A stretch of 5,829 nucleotides of DNA from an uncultured Bacteroidota bacterium (GCA_937868675.1 CALMNJ010000186.1:1-5829), one strand, 5' to 3'. Positions 1 to 5,829 are shown, counted from the stretch's first letter. The notes: generated by a model from the letters alone, not told the origin. A program made the numbers and translations.

Positions 1-1356
1 GCCATGCTGGCCGAGGTGTTCAAATTCAAGAAGGGACTGCTCTGGATAACCCTGCTGGGGATAGCGGGGGCGTATATTGCAAATCTCTTGGAGTGGAACA
101 CCGGCGTTAGCATTTCTTATTTCGACAACATGATTGCTTTTGATAAACCGGCCATTGCTTTTTCGGGCGTTATTCTGGCAACTGCATTGTTCTGGTTTAT
201 ACTGGCAAATAATTATTTTAACCGCGATGCTGAGCACATAGCCGACCACTTCTCGCTGGTTTTGTTTGCACTTGTTGGCGCTCTTATGCTCACCGCGTTT
301 AAAAACATGTGTACACTGTTTTTGGGCATCGAGATACTCAGTATTCCACTGTACGTCATGGCGGCCAGCAAAAAGGGTGATATCAAAAGCAATGAAGCCG
401 GGTTTAAATACCTTATTATGGGCTCATTTGCCAGCGCAGTACTTTTGTTTGGAATAGCTTTGGTTTATGGCGCTTCAGGCAGCTTCGACCTCATGATGAT
501 TCGCAAATACATCAGCGCAGCGCAAGGAAACCTGCCCATGTTTTTTTATGTGGGGGTAGTATTTATGCTCATTGCCATGTGCTTTAAGGTTTCGGCTGCA
601 CCCTTCCATTTTTGGGCACCAGATGTTTATGAAGGCTCACCCACTTTAATTACTGCGCTTATGAGCACTGTGGTAAAAACCGCCGCTTTTGCTGCAATAT
701 TACGTTTGTTTATGATCGGTTTTGGAAATGTAAGCGGCATCTGGACCGGCATCCTTGCAGGGGTGATAGCACTTTCGCTGATAGTAGCAAATTTCACTGC
801 AGCAGTGCAAAGCAGTGTAAAACGCATGCTGGCTTATTCAAGTATAAGCCACGCGGCGTTTATGTTAATGGTAATACTAGCCAATCAGCGCAGCAACATT
901 TCGCTTGATGCAATCGTGTATTACTCCCTGGCTTATTCTATTGGAAGTATCACGGCATTTGGAATACTTTACAACGTTACCCGCGATGGCAACGAGAACA
1001 TTGATAGCTTTAATGGACTGGCTAAACGTAATCCGCTCATGGCTTTTTGTATGACGGTTGCCATGCTTTCACTCGCGGGTATACCCGTAACAGCGGGATT
1101 CTTCGCAAAATATTTTGTTTTTACCACGCTTATCGGTACGCCCTATAAGTGGCTTCTCATTCTTGCGGTGCTTACCTCCGCTATCGGGGTGTATTATTAT
1201 CTTAAAGTGGTTATCGCCATGTATTTCAAATCACCAGGTCATTCTGAAAACATTGAGATTGAAGGCAGCCACCGTATGGTAATACTGGTAACCAGTCTTG
1301 TAACACTGGTCATTGGCCTCGCACCGGGACTAATTGCGGAAATGTTCAGGTTTTGA
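1..1356 (+). CDS. nuoN: NADH-quinone oxidoreductase subunit N (complex I), 5'-truncated by the window edge
   Basis: This is one of the three antiporter-like, proton-translocating membrane subunits of respiratory complex I in the inner membrane. Residue numbers count from the Met at base 4. The visible 450 residues are almost entirely hydrophobic helices. Family hallmarks are FLGIEILSIPLYV (E110), FKYLIMGS (K135), FKVSAAPFHFWAPDVYEGSP (K195), a second mid-helix lysine K225, VKRMLAYSSISH (273-283) and SLAGIPVTAGFFAKY (K369). E110, K135, K195, K225 and K369 fall where the family has its proton-channel charged residues. By comparison with E. coli NuoN (about 485 aa) these sites sit some 22-26 residues early, so the first transmembrane helix is missing. 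The frame is open to base 1, so the Met at base 4 is probably internal and the true start lies upstream. The stop TGA at 1354-1356 overlaps the next gene. Other nuo genes would be expected upstream. Confidence 0.95.
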   Translation, partial: AMLAEVFKFKKGLLWITLLGIAGAYIANLLEWNTGVSISYFDNMIAFDKPAIAFSGVILATALFWFILANNYFNRDAEHIADHFSLVLFALVGALMLTAFKNMCTLFLGIEILSIPLYVMAASKKGDIKSNEAGFKYLIMGSFASAVLLFGIALVYGASGSFDLMMIRKYISAAQGNLPMFFYVGVVFMLIAMCFKVSAAPFHFWAPDVYEGSPTLITALMSTVVKTAAFAAILRLFMIGFGNVSGIWTGILAGVIALSLIVANFTAAVQSSVKRMLAYSSISHAAFMLMVILANQRSNISLDAIVYYSLAYSIGSITAFGILYNVTRDGNENIDSFNGLAKRNPLMAFCMTVAMLSLAGIPVTAGFFAKYFVFTTLIGTPYKWLLILAVLTSAIGVYYYLKVVIAMYFKSPGHSENIEIEGSHRMVILVTSLVTLVIGLAPGLIAEMFRF

Positions 1357-2822
1357 AACTGAACAGAAATACATTTCTTTTTTCAGGACTTCTTTTTCAC
1401 ATACTGGCTGCCATATTCAGTGTGGGGCATCATCAGTGTGACGAACTTTTTCAGGTTTATGAGTTTGCAGGATATAAATTAGGCATTAATAAGGCGGCCG
1501 ATTTGCCCTGGGAATTTTCAGAACAAATGCGCTCGGGTATTGAACCGTACCTGATATACATAACAACAAAAACCTTTCATTTGCTCGGCATCGCCAACCC
1601 ATTTCACATTTCTATGTTTCTGAGACTATTTATGTCGCTGCTTGCATTTGGTGCCCTTTGGGGACTTATTCGGCAGATAGAGAAGCAACTGGAATCAGAA
1701 AAGGCAAAGCTATGGCTTTGGGCAGGAAGCTTTTTGTTTTGGTGTATCCCTTATTTCCATGCAAGGCTCTCGTCTGAAAACGTTTCGGCAACGGTTTTTA
1801 TTTTCGGACTTAATCAATCACTTACTTTTGTTAATCACCCTCACAAACGGATCCACTTATTCGTGGCAGGGATTTTGTTCGCACTGGCCTTTGTGTGCCG
1901 CTTTCAAACCGGTTTTATGGTGGCGGGTACCATTGCCTGGCTTTTTTTTATTTACAAGGTGCAACTCAAAAGCCTGACCGTTTTGTTGCCTGGCGTTTTG
2001 CTTGGGCTGGGATTGGGATTACTGGCCGATAAATGGATGTATGGAGGCTGGGTTTTGAGTTGGTGGAATTATCTGGATCAAAACATCTTTCAGTCCAGGG
2101 CATCCGCATTTGGCGTCATGCCTTTTTATTATTTCATCACCGAAGGTTTTTTGCAAATGATTCCACCATTCAGCCTGCTTGTAATGATTTGTATGGTAGG
2201 GTTTTGGGCGCGATTCAGAAGCCATGTCATCACGTGGATTACGTTTCCGTTTGTTGCGCTGCATTTTTTTGTAGGGCATAAAGAGCTTCGTTTTTTATTC
2301 CCTGTTTTAAATTTTATTCCTGCCATGATGGTGTTTTTTATCTATTCATTTTCGGAAGAACAAACGTGGCGACGTTTTTTGAAGAACCCGGGGGTTTTAA
2401 CTACAAGTGTTGTAATAAATAGTTTACTTCTTCTTTTTATGAGTATAAAACCTGCTGACGAGGGCATTGAGTTGCGAAGGAGAATTTACCATAATATAGC
2501 CGGAAACTCGCCGCTTCTTATTTATTTGGAAAACGATCCGTACAATCCACTAAGCGGCCTCAATTATTTTAAAAACCCTGCAATAAAAACAATAAGCCTG
2601 GATAGCGTTGTAAGCACGGATGGGCACGATCGTGTTTATTTGTTTGCCGACAAAAAAATCAATAATATAATGTTACCCAATAACAAACCTGCCGAACTGA
2701 GGGCGCTGTTTTCTGCTTATCCGGAGTGGGTTATACGGTATTTTGATTTTAATGGATGGGTAGAACGATCAGGGAGTTATACGATGTATGAGCTTTATCC
2801 GGTGAAAAGCAAAACACCATAG
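1353..2822 (+). CDS. GT22-type (Alg9/PIG-B-like) membrane mannosyltransferase
   Basis: This predicted GT-C fold integral membrane glycosyltransferase (489 aa) should transfer a sugar, probably mannose, from a lipid-linked donor on the periplasmic side. After a first membrane helix (about 8-25) comes HQCDELFQ (27-34); its acidic pair D30-E31 matches the catalytic first-loop motif HPDEYFQ of the family. PWEFSEQMRSGIEPYL (52-67) resembles the family's T-W-E-...-R-S-x-x-x-P block. ARLSSENVS (137-145) matches the R-x-L-S-N segment, YGGWVLSWWNYLDQNI (230-245) the YG...N-x-L..N segment, and HKELRFLFP (309-317) the HKExRF motif. About ten helices are followed by a soluble C-terminal portion (about 366-489). 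The TTG start at 1353 shares TTGA with the nuoN stop, pointing to translational coupling; the next in-frame ATG encodes M59 and would remove the catalytic loop. Acceptor and pathway cannot be read from the sequence. Family confidence is high, substrate confidence low. Confidence 0.82.
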   Translation: MKLNRNTFLFSGLLFHILAAIFSVGHHQCDELFQVYEFAGYKLGINKAADLPWEFSEQMRSGIEPYLIYITTKTFHLLGIANPFHISMFLRLFMSLLAFGALWGLIRQIEKQLESEKAKLWLWAGSFLFWCIPYFHARLSSENVSATVFIFGLNQSLTFVNHPHKRIHLFVAGILFALAFVCRFQTGFMVAGTIAWLFFIYKVQLKSLTVLLPGVLLGLGLGLLADKWMYGGWVLSWWNYLDQNIFQSRASAFGVMPFYYFITEGFLQMIPPFSLLVMICMVGFWARFRSHVITWITFPFVALHFFVGHKELRFLFPVLNFIPAMMVFFIYSFSEEQTWRRFLKNPGVLTTSVVINSLLLLFMSIKPADEGIELRRRIYHNIAGNSPLLIYLENDPYNPLSGLNYFKNPAIKTISLDSVVSTDGHDRVYLFADKKINNIMLPNNKPAELRALFSAYPEWVIRYFDFNGWVERSGSYTMYELYPVKSKTP

Positions 2823-2828
2823 ACTAAA

Positions 2829-2853
2829 ACTGTTACATTTCTTAAATTAGTGG
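2829..2853 (+). promoter_or_regulatory. Possible promoter element upstream of the vWA lipoprotein gene
   Basis: TAAATTAG at 2843-2850 is one mismatch from the Bacteroidota -7 consensus TAnnTTTG and lies 29 bases before the ATG at 2880. No TTTG is found at the expected 19-21 base spacing upstream. Instead TGTTACATTT (2831-2840) precedes it. A similar block, with one gap, occurs upstream of the first collar gene (4389-4414), which is the main reason for listing this site. The 57-base gap to the preceding gene leaves room for a promoter. AT-rich sequence makes chance matches easy. Confidence 0.3.
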
Positions 2854-2879
2854 TTATAAGAAAAAATAATACTTGTAGC

Positions 2880-3971
2880 ATGAATCCAAAACGTATCCGT
2901 TTTGACAATATTAGCCTGATAAAAACAGCGCTTGTAATTCTTAGCTGTTTGGTTGTTGCTGCCTGCAACAATCAGGAGATAAACAATAATCCGGATAACC
3001 CGCTGCCCGCAGTGGCGCCCCGAATAACCGAGGCCGACTCATTGAAAATACTGTTTGATTCGTTGATGCAGGTAAAGGTTGAAATACCACAGGTAATTGA
3101 CAAAAAGGTGGTGGATTCAACCTGTCACCGGCAGTTTCTGGAGCTCGCTGAAAAAACCGGCGGCGATCTTAAAATAATGGTGAATGCACGGTTCGTTTCA
3201 AAAACAATTAAAGACATTATTGAAAGCAACTCGTGCGACAGTGCCGATGTGCTTTTCCTGATTGATAAAACAGGGAGCATGGAGGATGACATTGATAATA
3301 TAAAAAGGGGGCTTAACAACGTCATTGAATCGCTGAAAAAATTTAACGGTAACAGGCTTGCTATAGCTTGTTACGGCGATCGCAATGTGGATGGCGATGA
3401 TTGGTTTACATATCACAATTTTGGCAACAACTTTATGGGGGCCCGCGGTTTTATCAACTCCATTCAGGTAACCGGTGGCGATGATTTTCCGGAATCTGTT
3501 AACGATGCTTTTTTTGAAGTACTTAAAAAGGATTTCTGGCGTTCGGGAACCAAGCGGATGATTATTTTAATTGGCGACGCGCCCTCACTGCTGCCGCCGC
3601 TTTCAAAACATACACTCCGGGAGGTTATTGAAAAAGCAAAAGAGGACAAGATCAGCATGAACTTTTATCCCATACTCATTTCGCCCTACGAAAAGGAAGA
3701 ACTCGGTATGGTACGCCGGATGGAGGAAATAAAAATGATCCAGACGATATACCCGAATCCTACCAACGGCTTATTGAATATCGAGTTCATTAAAGAAAAA
3801 AACTACACGGTTGATATATTAGATCACGAAGGAAAACTTTTAAGTTCTGAAGTAGTGAAGGGCAGCAATTACAAAAAGGATCTTTCCGAATACGCCAACG
3901 GGCTTTACATCATAAGGGTTACCGATTATTATAAGAACTTTGATAACGGTAAAATCGTTCTGCAAAAATAG
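2880..3971 (+). CDS. vWA-domain lipoprotein with C-terminal T9SS type A sorting domain
   Basis: The product has 363 aa from the ATG at 2880. A GTG at 2850 would add ten residues, but the ATG gives a cleaner signal peptide. Residues 1-29 have a basic start, a hydrophobic core and the lipobox VAAC (Cys29), predicting lipidation by signal peptidase II processing. Residues about 30-120 are polar and unassigned. The vWA domain runs from about 122 to 275: DKTGSM (129-134) is a DxTxS form of the metal-ion-dependent adhesion site (MIDAS), GGDDFPES (199-206) is the second loop and LIGDAP (230-235) the third, with Asp232. This resembles the DxTGSM...GGxDxPE subgroup, in which Asp replaces the usual loop Thr. 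Residues about 288-363 form a T9SS type A sorting domain: YPNPTNGLLNIE (291-302), DLSEYANGLYIIRV (334-347) and final KIVLQK. There is almost no linker between the domains. The likely location is the cell surface or outside the cell; the ligand is unknown. Confidence 0.85.
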   Translation: MNPKRIRFDNISLIKTALVILSCLVVAACNNQEINNNPDNPLPAVAPRITEADSLKILFDSLMQVKVEIPQVIDKKVVDSTCHRQFLELAEKTGGDLKIMVNARFVSKTIKDIIESNSCDSADVLFLIDKTGSMEDDIDNIKRGLNNVIESLKKFNGNRLAIACYGDRNVDGDDWFTYHNFGNNFMGARGFINSIQVTGGDDFPESVNDAFFEVLKKDFWRSGTKRMIILIGDAPSLLPPLSKHTLREVIEKAKEDKISMNFYPILISPYEKEELGMVRRMEEIKMIQTIYPNPTNGLLNIEFIKEKNYTVDILDHEGKLLSSEVVKGSNYKKDLSEYANGLYIIRVTDYYKNFDNGKIVLQK

Positions 3972-4267
3972 TACGGCATGCCAAAAACACGTTGCCTCCG
4001 ATTAACCTAACCGGCCATTACACGACTTAGGCCCTAAAACCATAACATTTCATCCCAGGTTTGTAAGCGTTCATCCCTTGGCCGGATTCCTGCAAGCCGG
4101 ATTATGGTCTTGTGTCTGCTATTAGTTTTCAACAAATTATTTACACCAAAAACTCAAAAATGTTGATAAAACCACTCGACGCCAACAACGATAAAAAAGG
4201 GTTAACCAGTCAAAAATTTTATTTATAGTGCTACTAATCAAGGCAATAAAAGAAGCAATTATTCTGC

Positions 4268-4296
4268 AAAGTTAAAGCGAAACAAATTTAACCTTT
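4268..4296. repeat. Imperfect inverted repeat, AT-rich
   Basis: AAAGTTAAA (4268-4276) pairs with TTTAACCTTT (4287-4296), with one bulged C and a 10-base A-rich loop. The GTTAAA/TTTAAC core is perfect. It lies about 200 bases before the first collar gene and overlaps two minus-strand matches to the Bacteroidota -7 consensus. Pairing is mostly A-T, so it may be an operator-like site, a weak hairpin or chance. Confidence 0.25.
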
Positions 4297-4388
4297 CATT
4301 CAAAGAGCGTTTTATGTTAATAAACCCATTTTCGAATTGAAAAAAAATAAAACCAAAGTGCATTTATTGTTTTGGTGATTAGGAAATC

Positions 4389-4414
4389 ACTGTAAACCTT
4401 TAATAAATTAGCGG
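4389..4414 (+). promoter_or_regulatory. Possible promoter for the tandem collar genes
   Basis: TAAATTAG at 4404-4411 again differs from TAnnTTTG by one base and is preceded by TGTAAACCTTT (4391-4401). With one gap, 20 of 26 alignment columns match the element at 2829-2853, including the shared TAAATTAGYGG. The nearest TTTG upstream (4371-4374) is 29 bases away, too far for the usual -33 box. A start of transcription just downstream would give a leader of about 70 bases before the ATG at 4491. Confidence 0.33.
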
Positions 4415-4424
4415 CGCACCCATT

Positions 4425-4441
4425 GTTGTTTCTAGAACAAC
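4425..4441 (+). promoter_or_regulatory. Small hairpin in the presumed 5' leader of the collar operon
   Basis: GTTGTT (4425-4430) and AACAAC (4436-4441) are perfect 6-base arms around the loop TCTAG. An overlapping 8-base palindrome, TTCTAGAA, is also present. If transcription starts just after the candidate box at 4404-4411, this stem would lie near the 5' end of the mRNA, where it could stabilise the transcript. Read as DNA, it could instead be an operator. There is no T run, so it is not a typical intrinsic terminator. Confidence 0.35.
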
Positions 4442-4490
4442 GCTGAGTTAATTACAGAACTTATTTACTAACAATTAAAAACAAACTATT

Positions 4491-5147
4491 ATGGATCCTT
4501 TAATAGGAGAAATTAAAGCGTTTGCAGGAAGTTTCGCACCACAGGGCTGGATGACCTGCTCCGGGCAAACCCTGTCTATTTCGGAGTACACGGCTTTGTT
4601 TAGCATTATCGGCACTACATACGGGGGCGATGGCATGCAAACATTTAAGCTGCCCGATCTAAGGGGTGCTTTCCCCACACAATGCTCAAACATCGGAGGA
4701 GCGCATCCAGGCGGCACTTACAATTTTGGTCAAACCGGCGGAGGTGTAAGCTACACCATTACTTCCGTTAACCTGCCGCCTCACACACACAACATTTTAA
4801 AGGGCGGTGGTACTAACTTAGCAGGAACCATTACTGCTTCGGCAGCGCTGAGCGTAAACAACACGGATACGGCAGCGACCTCTACCCCAAATGCTGGGAA
4901 CTCATTAAGTGCCGTGGCTGACCTTGGCGGCTCAGGTGGTTTTGGTATTTACAATGCGCAGCAACCGAATACCAACTTAAATAGCGGTTCGGTTACTCTT
5001 GGGGCAACCAGTACTCTCAATTTTAATCCGGCTGGCCTTACTTTAACTCCATGGGGAAGTGGTCCTTCTCCTATACCAACCGTGCCAAATTTTGTTGCCA
5101 TGCAATATATGATTGCGGTTGAGGGCGTTTATCCATCAAGACCATAG
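4491..5147 (+). CDS. Phage tail collar domain protein, microcystin-dependent (MdpB-like) family
   Basis: The product has 218 aa, a typical length for this family, and no signal peptide or membrane helix. The N-terminal collar domain (about 5-62) shows the family pattern GEIKAFAGSFAPQGW (6-20), C23-x-GQTL, YTALFSIIGTTYGGDG (33-48) and FKLPDLRG (52-59). PPHTH at 96-100 is the family's H-x-H site. In the related T4 short tail fibre (gp12), histidines of this kind bind a metal ion at the trimer axis; metal binding here is inference. Residues about 105-180 are rich in Gly, Asn, Ser, Thr and Ala. The C-terminus, LTPWGSGPSP (185-194) followed by FVAMQYMIAVEGVYPSR (201-217), matches the usual family ending. 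The ATG at 4491 sits behind an A-rich leader without a Shine-Dalgarno sequence, as is common in Bacteroidota. A close paralogue follows 42 bases later. The cellular role of such stand-alone collar proteins is poorly defined. Confidence 0.9.
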   Translation: MDPLIGEIKAFAGSFAPQGWMTCSGQTLSISEYTALFSIIGTTYGGDGMQTFKLPDLRGAFPTQCSNIGGAHPGGTYNFGQTGGGVSYTITSVNLPPHTHNILKGGGTNLAGTITASAALSVNNTDTAATSTPNAGNSLSAVADLGGSGGFGIYNAQQPNTNLNSGSVTLGATSTLNFNPAGLTLTPWGSGPSPIPTVPNFVAMQYMIAVEGVYPSRP

Positions 5148-5189
5148 AAATTAAACAAATAAAAGTCAAACAATAAAAAACATACAATT

Positions 5190-5829
5190 ATGGAACCAAT
5201 TTTGGGAGAAATAAAATTATTTGCAGGTAGTTTTGCGCCGAAAGGCTGGTTTACCTGCGAAGGTCAAACGCTAAACATAAGCCAATACACCGCCTTGTTT
5301 TCAATATTAGGAACAACCTACGGCGGCGATGGACAAACAACATTTAAGCTTCCGGATCTCCGTGGCTCATTCCCTACACAGTGCAACAATTCAGGTGGAA
5401 ATCCTCCGGGCGGTAATTACATTTTTGGTCAAAAAGGCGGTAATTCAAGTGTTACGCTCACTTCAATTAATATGCCTCCGCATACCCATACTATAATCAA
5501 GGGAGCTGGCACCAACCTGAGCGGTGGAGTTACCGTAAGCGGCACCTTAAAAGTTAATAACACCGATACGGCTGCTACAGCAATTCCCGCTGCCGGAAAC
5601 TCCCTCAGCGCCGTTGCAGATTTGGGCGGATCAGGTGGCGCTGGCATTTATAACGCGCAACAACCTAATACTAACTTAAATCCCGCAAGCATTGCGACCA
5701 CGGTTACCAACACACTGAACTTCGATCCTTCCGGGTTAACACTTACTCCATGGGGAAGCGGCCCGTCTCCAGTACCAACCGTTCCTCCTTTTGTGGCTAT
5801 GCAATATATTATTGCCTGGCAGGGGGTTT
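5190..5829 (+). CDS. Second tandem collar-domain (MdpB-like) protein, 3'-truncated by the window edge
   Basis: An ATG at 5190 opens a frame that runs to the window end (213 full codons plus one base) with no stop. By hand count, 158 of 213 residues are identical to the preceding collar protein in an ungapped alignment. The same landmarks are present: GEIKLFAGSFAPKGW (6-20), C23, YGGDG (44-48), FKLPDLRG (52-59), C65, PPHTH (96-100), LTPWGSGPSP (185-194) and FVAMQYIIAWQGV (201-213). By analogy with its neighbour only about five residues and the stop are missing. The leader AATAAAAAACATACAATTATGG resembles that of the first copy, and the 42-base spacer (5148-5189) has no hairpin terminator, so both are probably on one mRNA. 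Many codon differences for identical residues argue against recent duplication or gene conversion. It has no signal peptide. Confidence 0.9.
   Translation, partial: MEPILGEIKLFAGSFAPKGWFTCEGQTLNISQYTALFSILGTTYGGDGQTTFKLPDLRGSFPTQCNNSGGNPPGGNYIFGQKGGNSSVTLTSINMPPHTHTIIKGAGTNLSGGVTVSGTLKVNNTDTAATAIPAAGNSLSAVADLGGSGGAGIYNAQQPNTNLNPASIATTVTNTLNFDPSGLTLTPWGSGPSPVPTVPPFVAMQYIIAWQGV

Larger units (their letters stand above)
3972..4490. other. 519-base intergenic region without a supported gene
   Basis: Only very short open frames were found, for example 10 codons from 3978 and 20 codons from 4104, with no family resemblance. No strong GC hairpin followed by a T run is visible after the vWA gene, so its terminator is not identified. 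The region becomes markedly AT-rich after about 4120. It holds a short direct repeat GCCGGATT (4081-4088 and 4096-4103), a loose inverted repeat (4126-4134 with 4161-4171), another at 4268-4296, and two perfect minus-strand matches to TAnnTTTG (4274-4267 and 4290-4283). The last 100 bases hold a candidate promoter and leader hairpin for the collar genes. Confidence 0.6.

Noticed and set aside
627..827. 66-codon minus-strand open frame inside nuoN
   Set aside because: It lies antisense to a strongly conserved coding segment of nuoN and has no recognisable motif or leader of its own.
2019..2326. Minus-strand and alternative-frame open frames inside the glycosyltransferase gene
   Set aside because: They overlap the conserved YG...N to HKELRF part of the real frame, and their translations show no family pattern.
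2850..2879. GTG at 2850 as the start of the vWA lipoprotein
   Set aside because: It adds ten residues before an ATG that already gives a normal lipoprotein signal peptide, and the GTG overlaps the last base of the promoter-like box TAAATTAG.
3972..4080. Intrinsic terminator after the vWA gene
   Set aside because: Only isolated GGCC palindromes are present; no GC-rich stem is followed by a T run.
4081..4103. GCCGGATT direct repeat as a CRISPR unit or attachment site
   Set aside because: There are only two 8-base copies 15 bases apart, with no array, tRNA or integrase nearby.
4104..4166. 20-codon frame MVLCLLLVFNK... as a small membrane peptide
   Set aside because: It is short, lacks a ribosome binding site or promoter, and sits in AT-rich sequence where such frames arise by chance.
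4475..4717. 80-codon minus-strand open frame over the start of the first collar gene
   Set aside because: It is the reverse complement of the conserved collar domain; the matching minus-strand frame in the second copy (5429-5647) lies elsewhere, so it is not conserved as a gene.
4491..5829. Calling the collar genes a prophage remnant
   Set aside because: No other phage gene is visible, and both copies look intact and constrained; stand-alone collar-domain genes are common in bacterial chromosomes.

Overview
The window reads as chromosomal DNA of a member of the Bacteroidota. The evidence is a C-terminal type IX secretion (T9SS) sorting domain on one protein, AT-rich gene leaders without clear Shine-Dalgarno sequences, sites resembling the Bacteroidota -7 box (TAnnTTTG), and moderate GC. 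All supported genes lie on the + strand. Family assignments are from motif recognition by eye; no database search was run.

Layout. (1) 1-1356: the 3' part of nuoN, a proton-pumping membrane subunit of respiratory complex I; its first membrane helix lies upstream of the window. (2) 1353-2822: a multi-membrane-span glycosyltransferase of the GT22 (Alg9/PIG-B-like mannosyltransferase) type. It starts at a TTG that overlaps the nuoN stop codon by 4 bases. (3) 2880-3971: a predicted lipoprotein with a von Willebrand factor A (vWA) domain and a C-terminal T9SS sorting domain, an unusual combination. (4) 3972-4490: 519 bases without a supported gene, ending in a possible promoter and a small 5'-leader hairpin. 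(5) 4491-5147 and 5190-5829: two tandem paralogous phage-tail-collar / microcystin-dependent (MdpB-like) proteins. The second is cut by the window edge. They are about 74% identical without gaps over the 213 residues visible.

How the genes relate. nuoN and the glycosyltransferase are probably one transcript with coupled translation, although their functions look unrelated. The vWA lipoprotein and the collar pair are probably separate transcription units, but each is preceded by a similar 25-26 base element containing TAAATTAGYGG, so they may share a promoter class. The collar genes are 42 bases apart with no visible terminator between them and look like one operon that may continue downstream. 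No integrase, transposase, tRNA, CRISPR array or phage morphogenesis gene is visible. The least explained parts are the lipoprotein/T9SS hybrid and the collar pair outside an obvious phage context.
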